Shown here: piece by piece, positions 20,814 through 21,550 of the stretch
Position numbering within the stretch: the stretch's first letter is position 1
How the letters are laid out: each line of letters opens with the position of its first letter
Source of the DNA: JBCCMA01 sp039026595
GTDB lineage: Bacteria > Pseudomonadota > Gammaproteobacteria > Steroidobacterales > JBCCMA01
Direction: 5' to 3'
NCBI GenBank assembly: GCA_039026595.1
Contig: JBCCMA010000049.1
Span: 1-21,550, forward strand
DNA length: 21,550 nt
The notes under the pieces: generated by a model
The model's database searches: none
The model's input: only the letters and a program-made list of their open reading frames with translations
What the model was told of the DNA's origin: nothing
Position numbers and translations under genes: made by a program

Positions 20814-21550
20814 TTGAATCGCACTCCCGCCAGAGGCAGCATATCGATCGAGCGCCTATTTTCCGTTCTGCGAGAGGCAGACGGGGTAGGGTCAGCTTTT
20901 GATCGACCCTTGAGCTTTGACGTTGCAGCGAACAGGGATGGTCTCCCGGACGTCATGGCCGCCGTTTATCGCGACCATGCTCATCAGGTTATCGCCTTTT
21001 CGCCAGTCTACAGCCCGCAGGTCGTCATCCTTGCACAAGGCGAAGAGCGTCAAGAGTCGAGTGAAATGGTGCACCTTATCGGCGCTCCGTTTTTTCGAGT
21101 TGACGTCAGAGACATCAAGATGCGCGTATCAGAGGTGCTTCGCGCTGCATGTCGTAACGTCCGACGTAGTCGACTCGCGCTGCCAGTAGTTTGCCTCATT
21201 CCTGACGACTATGAGCCGATTGCATCCCTGACAGAAACGAATTTTTGCTGTGTAAATGAGGGCGAACTCTGCATCGATCCCGACATGATAAAGACGGCGG
21301 GATTTCCAGATGCGTGCGAGCTTAAGACATGGAGACTCGATGATGAGATCCCGTCTACCGAGCCCCCATTTGATTCACTGGTAGAGAGCGCCTCTGTCAG
21401 CAGTCAGTTTTCAATTGCTTCGTTGCCGTTGATCAAGGCTGATATCGCATTCTGGAGGCAACGACCGGCGTTTTGTGTCCACTCTGCATTCCCAATTATA
21501 GAGTCCGTTTTCAGCAAGCATGCTGAAGGTGTGGATCTTGACGAGGTCCA
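20814..21550 (+). CDS. Unrecognised protein, 3' end beyond window
   Basis: A frame open for 245 codons from the TTG at 20814, just after an in-frame TAA (20811-20813), to the window edge without a stop. TTG is the first possible start; TTG 20910 and ATG 20955 are alternatives, and none has a clear ribosome site. The translation looks like a real soluble protein: SIERLFSVLREADGVGSAFD, then HQVIAFSPVYSPQVVILAQG, MVHLIGAPFFRVDVRDIK, RLALPVVCLIPDDYEPIASL and ADIAFWRQRPAFCVHSAF. There is no signal peptide or membrane helix in the visible part. I do not recognise the family. Base composition is visibly less GC-rich than in the MoxR operon, which could indicate acquired DNA. The start is uncertain and the function unknown. 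Confidence 0.6.
   Translation, partial: MNRTPARGSISIERLFSVLREADGVGSAFDRPLSFDVAANRDGLPDVMAAVYRDHAHQVIAFSPVYSPQVVILAQGEERQESSEMVHLIGAPFFRVDVRDIKMRVSEVLRAACRNVRRSRLALPVVCLIPDDYEPIASLTETNFCCVNEGELCIDPDMIKTAGFPDACELKTWRLDDEIPSTEPPFDSLVESASVSSQFSIASLPLIKADIAFWRQRPAFCVHSAFPIIESVFSKHAEGVDLDEV

Noticed and set aside
20705..20956. Minus-strand 83-codon frame at the right end
   Set aside because: It overlaps the start of the plus-strand gene and the intergenic promoter-like region, and has no ribosome site or protein-like composition.

Overview
The window is GC-rich, densely packed bacterial chromosome, with 4-bp stop/start overlaps, few gaps and no rRNA, tRNA, insertion sequence or CRISPR visible. RluE, PmbA/TldD, NarL-type two-component and S41 families together with dockerin-like secreted proteins fit a free-living gammaproteobacterium, possibly of the Woeseia/Wenzhouxiangella type. 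That placement is an inference from gene content, not a phylogeny.

Region 1 (1-8829, + strand) is one long co-oriented block: the 3' end of a TldD/PmbA metalloprotease, a Tat-exported DUF4159 protein, a MoxR AAA+ ATPase, a DUF58 protein, a BatA-like membrane protein, a 759-aa membrane protein carrying thirteen Glu-Asp-His repeats, a second large membrane protein, and the pseudouridine synthase RluE. Five consecutive junctions are ATGA or GTGA overlaps, so translation is probably coupled from moxR to rluE. MoxR with DUF58/BatA proteins is generally thought to act as an ATPase-driven chaperone or maturation system for envelope complexes; the substrate here is unknown.

Region 2 (8807-14441) holds a multi-zinc-ribbon membrane protein (- strand), an exported SAM-methyltransferase-like protein (+), a NarL/DesR-type response regulator and its membrane histidine kinase (-), then a divergent pair made of a DUF2306-like polytopic membrane protein and an exported TPR protein (+). 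The divergent control region between kinase and DUF2306 gene contains two adjacent perfect palindromes, one of them spanning a plausible -35 box.

Region 3 (14451-20555, - strand) is a run of exported or envelope genes. In order of transcription they are: a PEP-CTERM-like beta protein with a dockerin-like tail, an S41 protease lipoprotein, a VOC-domain protein run together in frame with a membrane-anchored domain, a small exported protein with the same dockerin-like tail, a secreted stalk-like protein with a Cys-rich end, and a small amphi-Trp protein. Two of the products end in the same thrombospondin-3/dockerin cassette followed by PPGPSG, the most distinctive unexplained element here.

Region 4 (20556-21550) is an intergenic stretch of about 258 bp and then an unrecognised + strand gene that runs off the window, with visibly lower GC than the rest.
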